A stretch of DNA of 28,545 nucleotides from Candidatus Delongbacteria bacterium (GTDB taxonomy: Bacteria > UBA4055), in NCBI GenBank assembly GCA_016937995.1, contig JAFGVM010000009.1, positions 1 through 28,545 on the forward strand, in the 5' to 3' direction. The translations under genes were made by a program, and so were the position numbers. The notes under the pieces are model-generated. The model was given only the letters and a program-made list of their open reading frames with translations. It was not told the DNA's origin and ran no database searches. The first letter of the stretch is position 1. Each line of letters opens with the position of its first letter. Shown here one piece after another: positions 8,056 through 16,850 of this stretch.

Positions 8056-8619
8056 ATGAATTTTTATCATGATAAGGCAATAGTTGAATCAGTAACGATC
8101 GGCCGGGATACGAGAGTATGGGCATTCAGTCATATTATGAAAGGTGCTGTTATCGGGGAAGAGTGTAATATCGGGGAGCATTGTTTTATAGAATCAGAAG
8201 TTATTCTTGGAGACCGTGTCACTGTCAAGAACGGTATCTCAATATGGAATGGCATAGAAATAGGGAATGATGTTTTTCTTGGACCTCACATGGTCTTTAC
8301 AAACGATCTGTTACCAAGGTCAAAAAATCACAATTTCAAACTGAAAAGAACTTATGTTAGAGAAGGTGCTTCGATCGGAGCAAATGTAACTTTATTATGC
8401 GGAATTTCAATCGGAAAATATTCAATGATAGGAGCAGGTTCAGTAGTGACAAAAGATGTTGCAGATTTTTCTTTGGTGTACGGGAATCCCGCAAGGCACA
8501 GTGGTTTTATATGTAAGTGCGGTGAAAAGTTAAATTTTAATGAAAATAAAACTGAATGTAAATGCGGAATCTCTTTTTCACTGAAAGATGAGAACGTCTA
8601 TATTAAAAATGAAAATTAA
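8056..8619 (+). CDS. Sugar-nucleotide N-acetyltransferase, left-handed beta-helix, WbpD/FdtC-like
   Basis: A 187-residue acyltransferase built of hexapeptide repeats (for example VTIGRD, AVIGEE, VILGDR, IEIGND, ISIGKY). The segment GPHMVFTND, then RTYVREGASIGANVTLLCG and GAGSVVTKDV, match the WbpD/WlbB/FdtC group that acetylates 3-amino sugar nucleotides with acetyl-CoA. The C-terminus adds a zinc-ribbon-like CKCG...CKCG pair, also seen in some WlbB relatives. The gene begins immediately after the preceding stop codon, so translation is probably coupled. The cluster holds only a C4-type aminotransferase, so its amino-sugar acceptor is open. It could act on a dTDP-3-amino or a UDP-amino sugar. 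Confidence 0.88.
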   Translation: MNFYHDKAIVESVTIGRDTRVWAFSHIMKGAVIGEECNIGEHCFIESEVILGDRVTVKNGISIWNGIEIGNDVFLGPHMVFTNDLLPRSKNHNFKLKRTYVREGASIGANVTLLCGISIGKYSMIGAGSVVTKDVADFSLVYGNPARHSGFICKCGEKLNFNENKTECKCGISFSLKDENVYIKNEN

Positions 8620-8635
8620 AAAATAAGGATATAAA

Positions 8636-9568
8636 ATGTACGATTTTATTGTTACCGGAGGGTGTGGATTCATAGGGAGTCACTTTATTGAGTTGATCCT
8701 GAAAAAAGGTTTCAGGGTACTTAACATTGATAAGATGACTTATGTTTCATGGGAGAACATAGGTTTTGAAAATCACCCGCATTACAGTTTTCTAAAAGCG
8801 GATATCTCAGAGATATCCAATCTTCCGAAATGTGACTATCTGATAAATTTTGCCGCAGAGAGTTTTGTTGACAATTCTATCGAGAACAGCGAGGAATTCT
8901 TCAGGTCAAATGTTAACGGTGTTCATAATCTGCTGGAACATATCCGAATGAAGGCAAAGTTTGACAGACCGCTTTTTTTTCAGGTAAGTACAGATGAAGT
9001 ATATGGAGATATTATTGACGGAGTATTTACAGAAGAGGATTATCTGAAACCGAGTAATCCTTATTCAGCTACGAAAGCAGCCGCAGAACAATTTGTATAC
9101 GCTTATAACAGAACTTACGGGATCGATTATATTATAACAAGGTGCAGTAACAATTTTGGATGCAGGCAGTATCCGGAAAAGCTTATCCCGAAGGTAATTA
9201 TGAGCGCTCTTGCAGGAAGAAGTATGACCATTCACGGAGACGGATCTTATGTGAGATCATGGGTGCATGTAGAAGATCATTGTGAAGCGATATTAGCACT
9301 TGTCGAAAGTGAAAAAAGAAATCAAGTGTACAATATATGTTCAGGCGATGAAGCATCCAATCTTGAAGTAGTGAATTTGATATACGAAAGAATGAATATT
9401 GAACCTAAACTTCAATTTGTAGAAAACAGATGGGGACAGGATCTGAGATACGCAATTTCAACGAATAAGATCGAGAAAGATATTAACTGGAAGTCAAGGT
9501 TCAAGCTTAAAGAAACGATCGATGAGGTTATTAAATTTTATAAGGACAAGTATGAAAAAAATTCCTAA
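8636..9568 (+). CDS. NAD-dependent epimerase/dehydratase, dTDP-glucose 4,6-dehydratase-like
   Basis: A 310-residue extended short-chain dehydrogenase. TGGCGFIGSH at the N-terminus binds NAD. The dehydratase catalytic set is intact: T119-D120-E121 (STDEVYGD) and Y143 with K147 (YSATK). The run QYPEKLIPKVI and the late RSWVHVEDHC are as in RmlB. It is shorter than usual RmlB (about 340-360 residues). No RmlA is nearby to make dTDP-glucose. It starts after an AAGGAT ribosome site and its end overlaps the next gene by 17 bases. It probably supplies the 4-keto-6-deoxy intermediate for RmlC/RmlD or for a different dTDP-sugar. Confidence 0.85.
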   Translation: MYDFIVTGGCGFIGSHFIELILKKGFRVLNIDKMTYVSWENIGFENHPHYSFLKADISEISNLPKCDYLINFAAESFVDNSIENSEEFFRSNVNGVHNLLEHIRMKAKFDRPLFFQVSTDEVYGDIIDGVFTEEDYLKPSNPYSATKAAAEQFVYAYNRTYGIDYIITRCSNNFGCRQYPEKLIPKVIMSALAGRSMTIHGDGSYVRSWVHVEDHCEAILALVESEKRNQVYNICSGDEASNLEVVNLIYERMNIEPKLQFVENRWGQDLRYAISTNKIEKDINWKSRFKLKETIDEVIKFYKDKYEKNS

Positions 9569-9944
9569 ACACGGTGATGAAAGGGGATTTTTGATCGAAT
9601 TTCTGAGAGAAGATGATAATTTTTTGAATTTTAAAGGTCAGGTATATGCTTCAACAATAGCTCCTGATACAGTAAGAGGAAATCATTATCACAATGATAA
9701 AACTGAAGTATTTACGGTAATGAAAGGTGTTTTAAAAGTTTTAGTACAACATATAGATTCAAATGAGATCAAAGAGTACATATTAGACAGTTCAGGAAAA
9801 GAACTGGACAGGATAGTTGTCGAACCAAAATATGCCCATACATTTATCAATATCGGTAAAGAGGAAGTAGTATTACTTGCATGGGGGGATCAGATCCATG
9901 ATCATTCCGGCCCTGATCAGCACAAGTTCATCATAAATCAATAA
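9552..9944 (+). CDS. Cupin sugar epimerase-like protein, CapF C-terminal type
   Basis: About 130 residues forming one cupin barrel. The stretch GQVYASTIAPDTVRGNHYH followed by KTEVFTVMKG, and PKYAHTFINIG later, match the C-terminal domain of CapF (Polysacc_synt_C). In CapF that domain binds metal and epimerises C3 of a 4-keto sugar. Here it stands alone, and its partner reductase domain is absent. I place the start at 9552 because an AAGGA ribosome site precedes that ATG. A start further upstream would add residues from inside the previous gene. It overlaps the dehydratase gene by 17 bases and its product may act on that enzyme's product. Confidence 0.75.
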   Translation: MKKIPKHGDERGFLIEFLREDDNFLNFKGQVYASTIAPDTVRGNHYHNDKTEVFTVMKGVLKVLVQHIDSNEIKEYILDSSGKELDRIVVEPKYAHTFINIGKEEVVLLAWGDQIHDHSGPDQHKFIINQ

Positions 9945-9954
9945 AAGATAAAAA

Positions 9955-11760
9955 ATGAAAAAAATATTTATTCTGCTTTTTGGAGTTGCTGCGTACATAT
10001 ATAGTCAATCAACAGCTCCTGTACTTATTCCAATGACTGATAAAGCCACATACGATTTTATAGATTACCTGAATACTTCAGGTGTGATCGATATTGAATT
10101 TACAGGTATGAAACCATATCGAACTGATGAGATATATAAAAAACTAACCAAAATTAAAGATGCTGACAATAAAATACTGAATTTTATTCAACGGTTTGAA
10201 GAGGAATATATTCAAAAGGAAAATAAATTCGGAACAGTTGGATCAAAAAATACTACAGCCTGGTTCGACCCGTATGTAAACCAGTCATATATTTCTCAGA
10301 AGGCAGTTGAAGCACCGCTGTATATTTATCATAGTGCGTACAGTTATTTAGCCAATTCAAATGCAGATAGAGGTTATGCCTATCCGGATATCTCCCAGAA
10401 CGTTACAGATGGTGGATTGAAAGGTTATTTTGGATATAAAGAGTTTCTGTCTCTCAGTACCAACTCAGGTGTAATGTTGAAGCATGGTTATGAATATAAA
10501 CTGAGAGATGAGTATGAAACACTGGTTCTGGTCCCTTCAGGTGGAGAAGCGGACTTCAGTAGCGAGGACCATACTGAGACATCGCTGCTGCTTTCAGGCG
10601 ACGATATTCAACTATCTATAGGTAAGTATCCTTTATCATTAGGTGCAGGTAATATGCATTCACTAACATTATCGTCTCAGGAAGCTTTTTATGAGAATTT
10701 TATATTTTCGATAGCAAGTGACAGAGTTAAATTCAGTACAGTTACCGGATTCTTACTGGCGGATTATCAGACCAGGCATGAATCAAGTATCGCTTCATAT
10801 CAAATTACAAATTTAGATACTGCAAGCCGTGTGGATTATATAAAACGGGAAAAATATCTTTCAGCCCACAGACTTGAATGGAGAGCATTGGATAACCTTA
10901 GTTTTGGTGTGAATGAAATGGTTATCATGGGAGACAGGACCATAGAGATGGGCTATGCTCTTCCGGTTCTTCCACTTTTCTGGATGGGACACTACTACGG
11001 AGATCATGACAATTCTCTGATCAGTTTTGATCTGAAGTATAAGCCTTTTAAGAATTTTTCTTTTTTCAGTGAATTATTATTTGATGATGAGACATTTACG
11101 GAAAGCTGGACTAAGAACTATATGAACAAATGGGCAATTTCTACCGGTTTAACAAATACAAACTTTTTAACAATAAACGGATTGACCTTTGATTTTGAAT
11201 ATGCAAGGATCGAACCTTATGTTTATGGTCACAAATATCATATCAACAGGTATATGCATCTGGATAATTTTATAGGAATGCCGTCAGGACCGGACAGTGA
11301 AATGCTTGATTATAAGCTGAAATATTTTTTTGACTTCGACAAAAATATCTCAGTGGGATATACAAGAACGAACCGAGGAGAGCCTATCTGGGGATACTGG
11401 GATGCTCCTATGAGTTATAAAATTGATAATAAAGTATTCCTGAGAGGCACTGTAGAAAAAAGCAATTATTACTTTGCCGATCTTGAATACCGGTACAATA
11501 AGTTCATTTCAATCAATATATTCTATTCTCACACAGATATTATGAATTACAATCACAATTTGCCGAGATATGATGAAACATGGATAGAAGATTATAATGA
11601 TACGAATTCAGATGCTGATCCTTTAAATGATTACCTGGGATATCAGGACTATTACGAAAAAGAAATTGAACCTTCCAAAGTGAAGCAGGTATACTCTAAT
11701 AACACATTTGCCTTAAAGTTGAATCTGGTATTTAAAAATTATTTCAGGGATATTTTTTAA
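9955..11760 (+). CDS. Capsule assembly Wzi family outer-membrane protein
   Basis: A 601-residue secreted protein. A signal peptide (MKKIFILLFGVAAYIYS) ends near residue 18. The N-terminal region, with the sequence TGMKPYRTDEIYKKL, is the typical Wzi family start. The rest shows alternating aromatic and polar strands expected of an outer-membrane beta-barrel, with many Tyr, Phe and Trp residues. Wzi proteins sit in the outer membrane and tether capsule or exopolysaccharide. It is the only export-side outer-membrane component in the locus: no Wza or Wzc is present here. It ends within a TAATG that starts rmlC. The ribosome site is weak, so translation may be coupled to the preceding gene. Confidence 0.85.
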   Translation: MKKIFILLFGVAAYIYSQSTAPVLIPMTDKATYDFIDYLNTSGVIDIEFTGMKPYRTDEIYKKLTKIKDADNKILNFIQRFEEEYIQKENKFGTVGSKNTTAWFDPYVNQSYISQKAVEAPLYIYHSAYSYLANSNADRGYAYPDISQNVTDGGLKGYFGYKEFLSLSTNSGVMLKHGYEYKLRDEYETLVLVPSGGEADFSSEDHTETSLLLSGDDIQLSIGKYPLSLGAGNMHSLTLSSQEAFYENFIFSIASDRVKFSTVTGFLLADYQTRHESSIASYQITNLDTASRVDYIKREKYLSAHRLEWRALDNLSFGVNEMVIMGDRTIEMGYALPVLPLFWMGHYYGDHDNSLISFDLKYKPFKNFSFFSELLFDDETFTESWTKNYMNKWAISTGLTNTNFLTINGLTFDFEYARIEPYVYGHKYHINRYMHLDNFIGMPSGPDSEMLDYKLKYFFDFDKNISVGYTRTNRGEPIWGYWDAPMSYKIDNKVFLRGTVEKSNYYFADLEYRYNKFISINIFYSHTDIMNYNHNLPRYDETWIEDYNDTNSDADPLNDYLGYQDYYEKEIEPSKVKQVYSNNTFALKLNLVFKNYFRDIF

Positions 11761-12320
11761 TGGAAGTTTCAAAATTTGATATTAAAGGACCGATGCTTTT
11801 AACACCCAGATCATTCAAAGATGAGAGAGGGTTGTTTCTCGAATCTTTCAATTTAAGAAAATTATCGGAAATCGGTATAAATAATATTTTTGTTCAGGAC
11901 AATGTATCAGAATCAAGGTTGGGAGTTCTCAGAGGTCTTCATTATCAGATCATTCCTTTAGCACAGGCAAAAATGATAATAGTTCTGTCCGGAAAAATTT
12001 TAGATATAGCTGTGGATATACGAAAAGGATCACCGACATACGGAAAGCATATTTCTGTGGAATTATCTTCAACAGAACGTAATATGCTTTTTATTCCAAA
12101 TGGATTTGCACATGGTTTTATTGCACTTCAGGATAATACTATAGTTCAGTATAAATGCGATGAATATTATTCTCCTGAGCATGAAAGAGGTATAAATTAT
12201 TCCGATCCGGCTTTAAACATAGACTGGAAATATCCAGAGGATAAAATGATCGTAGCAAAAAGAGATCTTGAGTTCCCTAATTTAGATAAAGCAGATATGA
12301 ACTTTATTTATGAGGGTTAG
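11760..12320 (+). CDS. rmlC: dTDP-4-dehydrorhamnose 3,5-epimerase
   Basis: A 186-residue RmlC of full length. It converts dTDP-4-keto-6-deoxy-D-glucose to dTDP-4-keto-L-rhamnose. DERGLFLESF, RGLHYQ with the catalytic H61, PNGFAHGF and YKCDEYYSPEHERGINYSDP are all present. It starts one base inside the stop codon of the Wzi gene (TAATG), with a CAGGGAT site upstream, and ends directly before the rmlD start. With the RmlB-like dehydratase and RmlD it completes three of the four rhamnose steps. RmlA is missing from the window. Confidence 0.95.
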   Translation: MEVSKFDIKGPMLLTPRSFKDERGLFLESFNLRKLSEIGINNIFVQDNVSESRLGVLRGLHYQIIPLAQAKMIIVLSGKILDIAVDIRKGSPTYGKHISVELSSTERNMLFIPNGFAHGFIALQDNTIVQYKCDEYYSPEHERGINYSDPALNIDWKYPEDKMIVAKRDLEFPNLDKADMNFIYEG

Positions 12321-13196
12321 ATGAAGTATTTTATTTCCGGAGCGAACGGTCAGTTAGGAAGAGAAATACGGGATTCCTCAGTTAAATATCCGGATTCAGT
12401 TTTTGAATTCCATGGGAGCGATTTTGACATTCGTGATAATATAAAATTAACAGATCATTTTAAAGACCGTGAATTTGATTACTTTATAAATTGCGCAGCA
12501 TATACCGATGTTGAAAATGCAGAAAAAGATCCTGAAAATACATTTAAGATCAATCACTCAGCCTTAAAAAATATAATAGGCATTTGTAATAAAAAGGACA
12601 TTACTTTAATTCATTTTTCAACAGATTTTGTTTTTAACGGAGAAAAAACCTCTCCTTATAACGAGAATGACGATCCTGATCCTCTTTCAGTTTACGGTGA
12701 AAGTAAATACAGAGGTGAGCAGTTGATAATAGAGGAATGTAAAAGATATATCATTTTACGAGTTTCATGGCTGTATTCAGTTTATGGCAATAATTTTGTA
12801 AAAAAGATAATCGACCTCAGCAGGAAAAATGACACTTTAAATGTCGTGTCAGACGAAACAGGATCACCGACGAATGCAAAAGATCTTGCTCAGGATATTC
12901 TGTTAATTACTGAACAAAAATTAAATAAAGACAGTATGAATGTAGCTGAACTGTATCATTATGCAAATGCGGGATGTGTTTCAAGATACGAGTTCGCAAA
13001 AAAGATCGTAGAATATGCAGGGATAGATTGTAAAATAAATCCTGTAAGCAGCGGTTATTTCAATTTTATGGCCAAAAGACCAAAGAACAGTATTCTTGAT
13101 CAAAGTAAAATAATTGAAGAATTTGATCTTATTATCAGAAACTGGGATGATTCATTACAGGAATGTATTAAAAATATAGTATCAGATGAAAAATAA
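12321..13196 (+). CDS. rmlD: dTDP-4-dehydrorhamnose reductase
   Basis: A 291-residue short-chain reductase that makes dTDP-L-rhamnose from the RmlC product using NAD(P)H. The N-terminal GANGQLGREI at residues 7-16 binds the cofactor. HFSTDFVFNG and VYGESKYRGE (Y125, K129) are the catalytic segments. DETGSPTNAKDLA is typical of RmlD. A GAGGG ribosome site lies in the end of rmlC, and the ATG follows the rmlC stop codon directly. The last 11 bases overlap the flippase gene. Confidence 0.95.
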   Translation: MKYFISGANGQLGREIRDSSVKYPDSVFEFHGSDFDIRDNIKLTDHFKDREFDYFINCAAYTDVENAEKDPENTFKINHSALKNIIGICNKKDITLIHFSTDFVFNGEKTSPYNENDDPDPLSVYGESKYRGEQLIIEECKRYIILRVSWLYSVYGNNFVKKIIDLSRKNDTLNVVSDETGSPTNAKDLAQDILLITEQKLNKDSMNVAELYHYANAGCVSRYEFAKKIVEYAGIDCKINPVSSGYFNFMAKRPKNSILDQSKIIEEFDLIIRNWDDSLQECIKNIVSDEK

Positions 13197-14547
13197 AGGA
13201 ATATTATCAGACAAAGAATTTTTAGCTAATGTTGGAAAGCTGTTCAGTGCTTCAGCGATCGCACAGGCTGTTCCGTTCTTTGTGTTGCCTTTTTTGACAA
13301 GGATCTACGGACCTGAGGAGTTCGGGGTTTGGGTATATTTCCTTAGCCTTAGTGGTATTTTCTCAATAATTATCACAGGGAATTATGAATTTGCGATAAT
13401 GTTACCGAAAGAACGGTCTGAAGCAACTTCGACAGTGACATTAACGATGCTACTCGGATTGATCTCCTCATCAGTGATGGTGCTGATCTCTTTTATGTTC
13501 CGGGATAAATTAAATATTATGCTCGGTCTTGAAAATGCAGAGAACCTGATCTTCCTGATACCTTTAATGGCATTTCTCTTTGCTGCATACAGAACTTGCA
13601 ATATCTGGAATAACAGGAATAACAAGTACAGTGTTACTGCAGTGGCAAATGTATTTAGATCACTGTCCACTACAGGATACCAGTTCCATTCAGGATATTA
13701 TGGCTATTCCAACTATTTTGGATTGATCTTAGGTTCAGTAATAGGCTATTCACTTGGAATAATTTTTCAGATAAGGGACATATTCAAAGCAATGGCAGAA
13801 AATGTTTCTCAGCTAAAGATATCCACTTTAAAAGAACAGATGATCAAATACAGAAAATTCCCCCAGTTCTTTTTATTTTCTGAGCTTACAAATTATTTCT
13901 CATCGAACATACCGGTATTATTTCTGACAAATTTATTCAGTTCTACTGTTGCAGGTCTGTATTCAATACCTCATAAGTTCATTAATGTCCCGATGTCAAT
14001 GCTGGGAACATCTGTTTCACAGGTTTATTACAGAAAAGCTACTCTGCTGAAAGCTGACAGTGAGGAACTGGGAAAGGTAACCTTTGAAATTTACAAAAAA
14101 ATGATATATCTGGGTATTATTCCATTATCTATCGTTGCAGGTTACGGAGACATCATATTCGGCTTTATACTGGGTGCTGAATGGGGTGTTGCCGGATCGT
14201 ATGCCGGTTTGCTGGCACCTTGGATGCTGCTGGTCTTTGCAACGTCTCCGGTATCAATTGTTTTTGCGGTCCTGGAAAAACAGAAAGAGAGTTTGAAATT
14301 AAATATTGTTCTGCTTATTATCCGCCTTGCAGCTTTTCTCTTGGGCGGACTGTTATTAAAAAGCGCATTCTGGGCCATAGCTCTGTTCGGTGGTAGCGGA
14401 TTTATTTACTGGCTTTATTTTTCATTTTATGTACTAAATATCTCAGGTTCTGATCTTGAAAAAGCGAAATGGTTCATTATTAAAAACTTTGCCTATATAA
14501 TGTTACCTGTAATTTTATCAAGAGCGATATTTTTATGGATAGATTAA
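13186..14547 (+). CDS. Polysaccharide flippase, Wzx family (MOP superfamily)
   Basis: A 453-residue multi-pass inner-membrane protein with about twelve hydrophobic segments. The N-terminus (FSASAIAQAVPFFVLPFLTR, then YGPEEFG) is typical of lipopolysaccharide O-unit flippases. The family carries undecaprenyl-linked oligosaccharides across the inner membrane. It overlaps rmlD by 11 bases and the next gene by 13. This is the only flippase in the locus and there is no Wzy-type polymerase beside it. Substrate specificity cannot be read from sequence. Confidence 0.88.
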   Translation: MKNKGILSDKEFLANVGKLFSASAIAQAVPFFVLPFLTRIYGPEEFGVWVYFLSLSGIFSIIITGNYEFAIMLPKERSEATSTVTLTMLLGLISSSVMVLISFMFRDKLNIMLGLENAENLIFLIPLMAFLFAAYRTCNIWNNRNNKYSVTAVANVFRSLSTTGYQFHSGYYGYSNYFGLILGSVIGYSLGIIFQIRDIFKAMAENVSQLKISTLKEQMIKYRKFPQFFLFSELTNYFSSNIPVLFLTNLFSSTVAGLYSIPHKFINVPMSMLGTSVSQVYYRKATLLKADSEELGKVTFEIYKKMIYLGIIPLSIVAGYGDIIFGFILGAEWGVAGSYAGLLAPWMLLVFATSPVSIVFAVLEKQKESLKLNIVLLIIRLAAFLLGGLLLKSAFWAIALFGGSGFIYWLYFSFYVLNISGSDLEKAKWFIIKNFAYIMLPVILSRAIFLWID

Positions 14548-16142
14548 AGATCGATCTGAAATATAATAAAGGGTATTCCTGGTATATTGAAAATAATTTT
14601 TATTTCAAGGGTTATGTATTTGATAATGAACAATCTCTTGAAGGCAGGTCAGCTGTAAAGTACATAAAAGAAAGCATTTATCAGAACAATGATATTGAAA
14701 TAGCTGTCTCAAAATTGAACGGCATTTTTTCTTTGATATATAAAAGCTACGACCAGCTGATAATCTGTGTTGACAGGGTTAGAACATTTCCTCTATTCTA
14801 CAGCGCTAAAAATGAGAGAATAATTATTTCAGATGATGCTGAAGCATGCCTGGATGAGACTATAAGGACCAATAAATCAGCTAAAGAGGAATTTCAGTAT
14901 ACAGGATATGTCACAGGAGATAATACTTTGATAGAGGATGTATCTCAGGTTCAGGCGGGGGAACTTGTCTATTTAACTCCCCAGTCCAGAAGTTCAATAT
15001 TTTATCATGAATATCTACAGAAAAATGACCCAGCTGATCAGGTCGGGACAGATAAATTATCTTTAAGTAAAGTGTTCACCGATATTTCACACAGACTTAA
15101 AAATTCTTTAAAAGGAAAAACTCCGGTGATACCGCTCAGTGGCGGGTATGATTCAAGATTGATAGCTGTAATGCTAAAGGAAAGAGGGGTAGAAGATGCT
15201 GTTTGTTTTACTTATGGAAGAAAAGATAATCCGGAAATAGATATATCCAGGAAAGTTGCAAGATCTCTTGGTTATAAGTGGCATTTTATAGAGTATACAC
15301 CTGAATTGATCAAAGGTTATATACAGGATGATGATTTCAAAGAATATTATAGATACAGTTCAAACCACACATCGATGTTTTACATGCAGGAGTATTTTGC
15401 TGTCAGAGAATTAAAAAAATTAATTCCTGCAAATTCTGTATTTATTCCTGGTCATTCGGGTGACTTTTTTGGTGGAAGTCATCTGGATAAACAAATTGCC
15501 CTTTCAAAGACAGAGAATGAAATTGTGGATCACATAATCAGAAAGCATTTTGTTCTAATGAGAGTAAAAAATGATCGTAAAAATAGACTGAAAAAAAGGA
15601 TAAAACATCAGATAAGTGGAAAAAATGATAATGTAAATTACTCTTACTTTGAAAACTGGGACCTTAAAGAACGTCAGGCAAAATTCGTTGTAAATTCATC
15701 CAGGATATATGAGCATTTCGGTTTTCAACATTTATTGCCGTTAATGGATAATGAACTGATGGACTTTTTTGCGAAAACAAATTTGAAGCAGAAGATGAAT
15801 AAAATTTTATATAATAAAGTGATCGTGAACGGGATCTTTCACAAATATGATCTTAATTTCACAAATGAGATACAGGCGAAAAGAAAGGATATAAGAATTC
15901 AGAAGTTAAAAGAGACGGTTAAAAAAATACTGCCGTCAAAGATAGTAGATAAATATAAGTATAAATTAAACAGGATAGGTGATACCTATTATTACATAGA
16001 GATCACTGATCTCATGAAGAAGGAATTAATGTCAAAAAATATTAATATTGACGTTTCTGGCAGGGACAAGAACTCAATCATTGTTCAATGGTATTTACAT
16101 AAGCTAGAGACCAGAGGTAAATGTATCAATCTGAATTTATAA
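14535..16142 (+). CDS. Asparagine-synthase-like amidotransferase with degenerate N-terminal domain
   Basis: A 535-residue protein of the asparagine synthase B superfamily. The C-terminal half holds an ATP-pyrophosphatase P-loop, SGGYDS at 202-207, followed by FTYGRKDNPEID and GHSGDFFGG. The N-terminal 190 residues resemble the glutaminase domain but begin MDRLKI. The Cys2 nucleophile is therefore absent, and the domain probably does not release ammonia from glutamine. Similar proteins in O-antigen loci amidate sugar uronic acids (WbpS-like). Lasso cyclases and beta-lactam synthetases share the same build. Its place at the end of the sugar genes, overlapping the flippase gene, suggests amidation of a sugar of this glycan. 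That is inference. Confidence 0.8.
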   Translation: MDRLKIDLKYNKGYSWYIENNFYFKGYVFDNEQSLEGRSAVKYIKESIYQNNDIEIAVSKLNGIFSLIYKSYDQLIICVDRVRTFPLFYSAKNERIIISDDAEACLDETIRTNKSAKEEFQYTGYVTGDNTLIEDVSQVQAGELVYLTPQSRSSIFYHEYLQKNDPADQVGTDKLSLSKVFTDISHRLKNSLKGKTPVIPLSGGYDSRLIAVMLKERGVEDAVCFTYGRKDNPEIDISRKVARSLGYKWHFIEYTPELIKGYIQDDDFKEYYRYSSNHTSMFYMQEYFAVRELKKLIPANSVFIPGHSGDFFGGSHLDKQIALSKTENEIVDHIIRKHFVLMRVKNDRKNRLKKRIKHQISGKNDNVNYSYFENWDLKERQAKFVVNSSRIYEHFGFQHLLPLMDNELMDFFAKTNLKQKMNKILYNKVIVNGIFHKYDLNFTNEIQAKRKDIRIQKLKETVKKILPSKIVDKYKYKLNRIGDTYYYIEITDLMKKELMSKNINIDVSGRDKNSIIVQWYLHKLETRGKCINLNL

Positions 16143-16160
16143 TAAGAACAGGGATAAAAA

Positions 16161-16850
16161 ATGATAATAGCAATAGACGGTCCTGCAGCATCAGGCAAAT
16201 CGACAACAGCAAAATTAGTAGGACAGGAATTAAATTTTTTATATATAGACACAGGAGCTATGTACCGGGCCATGACCCTGAAAGCAAAAAAGCTTAATAT
16301 TGATTACGAAGATACTGAAAAAGTCATTTCAATAATTCAGACTACTGATATAGATCAAATTATTGACAGTTCGACAGGTGATACAAAAACATTTCTAGAC
16401 GGGGTCGATGTTTCACTGGAAATAAGAACACCTGAAATTTCTAAAGGAGTAACAGCTGTCTGTGAGATAAAGGAAGTAAGGGAAAATCTTGTTAACATTC
16501 AGCGTATCATGGGAAAAAGAAAGGATGTAATTCTGGACGGAAGAGATATCGGGACAGTTGTATTTCCTGATGCTGATCTCAAATTCTTCATGGTCGCGGA
16601 TGTCGATGTGAGAGCTCAAAGAAGATTTAAAGAACTATCCGAGAAAGGAATATCATCATCACTGGAGGATATTAAAGCTGATATCGTCAGACGTGATGAA
16701 AGAGACAGTTCAAGGTCAAATTCTCCATTGAAACCGGCGGAAGATGCTATATTGATCGATACAAGTGAACTTACGATCAGTGAGCAGGTGGAATTTATTG
16801 TCAATAAGATAAAAAATGAAAAAATGAGAAACGGTAAAAATGAAAATTAA
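16161..16850 (+). CDS. cmk: (d)CMP kinase
   Basis: A 229-residue cytidylate kinase, which phosphorylates CMP and dCMP with ATP. The P-loop GPAASGKST is at residues 7-15. YIDTGAMYRA, DGRDIGTVVFPDADLK and RRDERDSSRSNSPLKPA are all diagnostic of Cmk. It starts after an AGGGAT ribosome site, 18 bases beyond the amidotransferase gene with no terminator between. It overlaps ispH by 11 bases. A cmk-ispH pair, often with rpsA, is a known neighbourhood in several phyla. Here rpsA is absent and the pair sits at the tail of the polysaccharide operon. Confidence 0.96.
   Translation: MIIAIDGPAASGKSTTAKLVGQELNFLYIDTGAMYRAMTLKAKKLNIDYEDTEKVISIIQTTDIDQIIDSSTGDTKTFLDGVDVSLEIRTPEISKGVTAVCEIKEVRENLVNIQRIMGKRKDVILDGRDIGTVVFPDADLKFFMVADVDVRAQRRFKELSEKGISSSLEDIKADIVRRDERDSSRSNSPLKPAEDAILIDTSELTISEQVEFIVNKIKNEKMRNGKNEN

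Noticed and set aside
13383-13670. 95-residue minus-strand open frame inside the flippase gene
   Set aside because: It is the shadow of a well-supported membrane-protein gene on the other strand.
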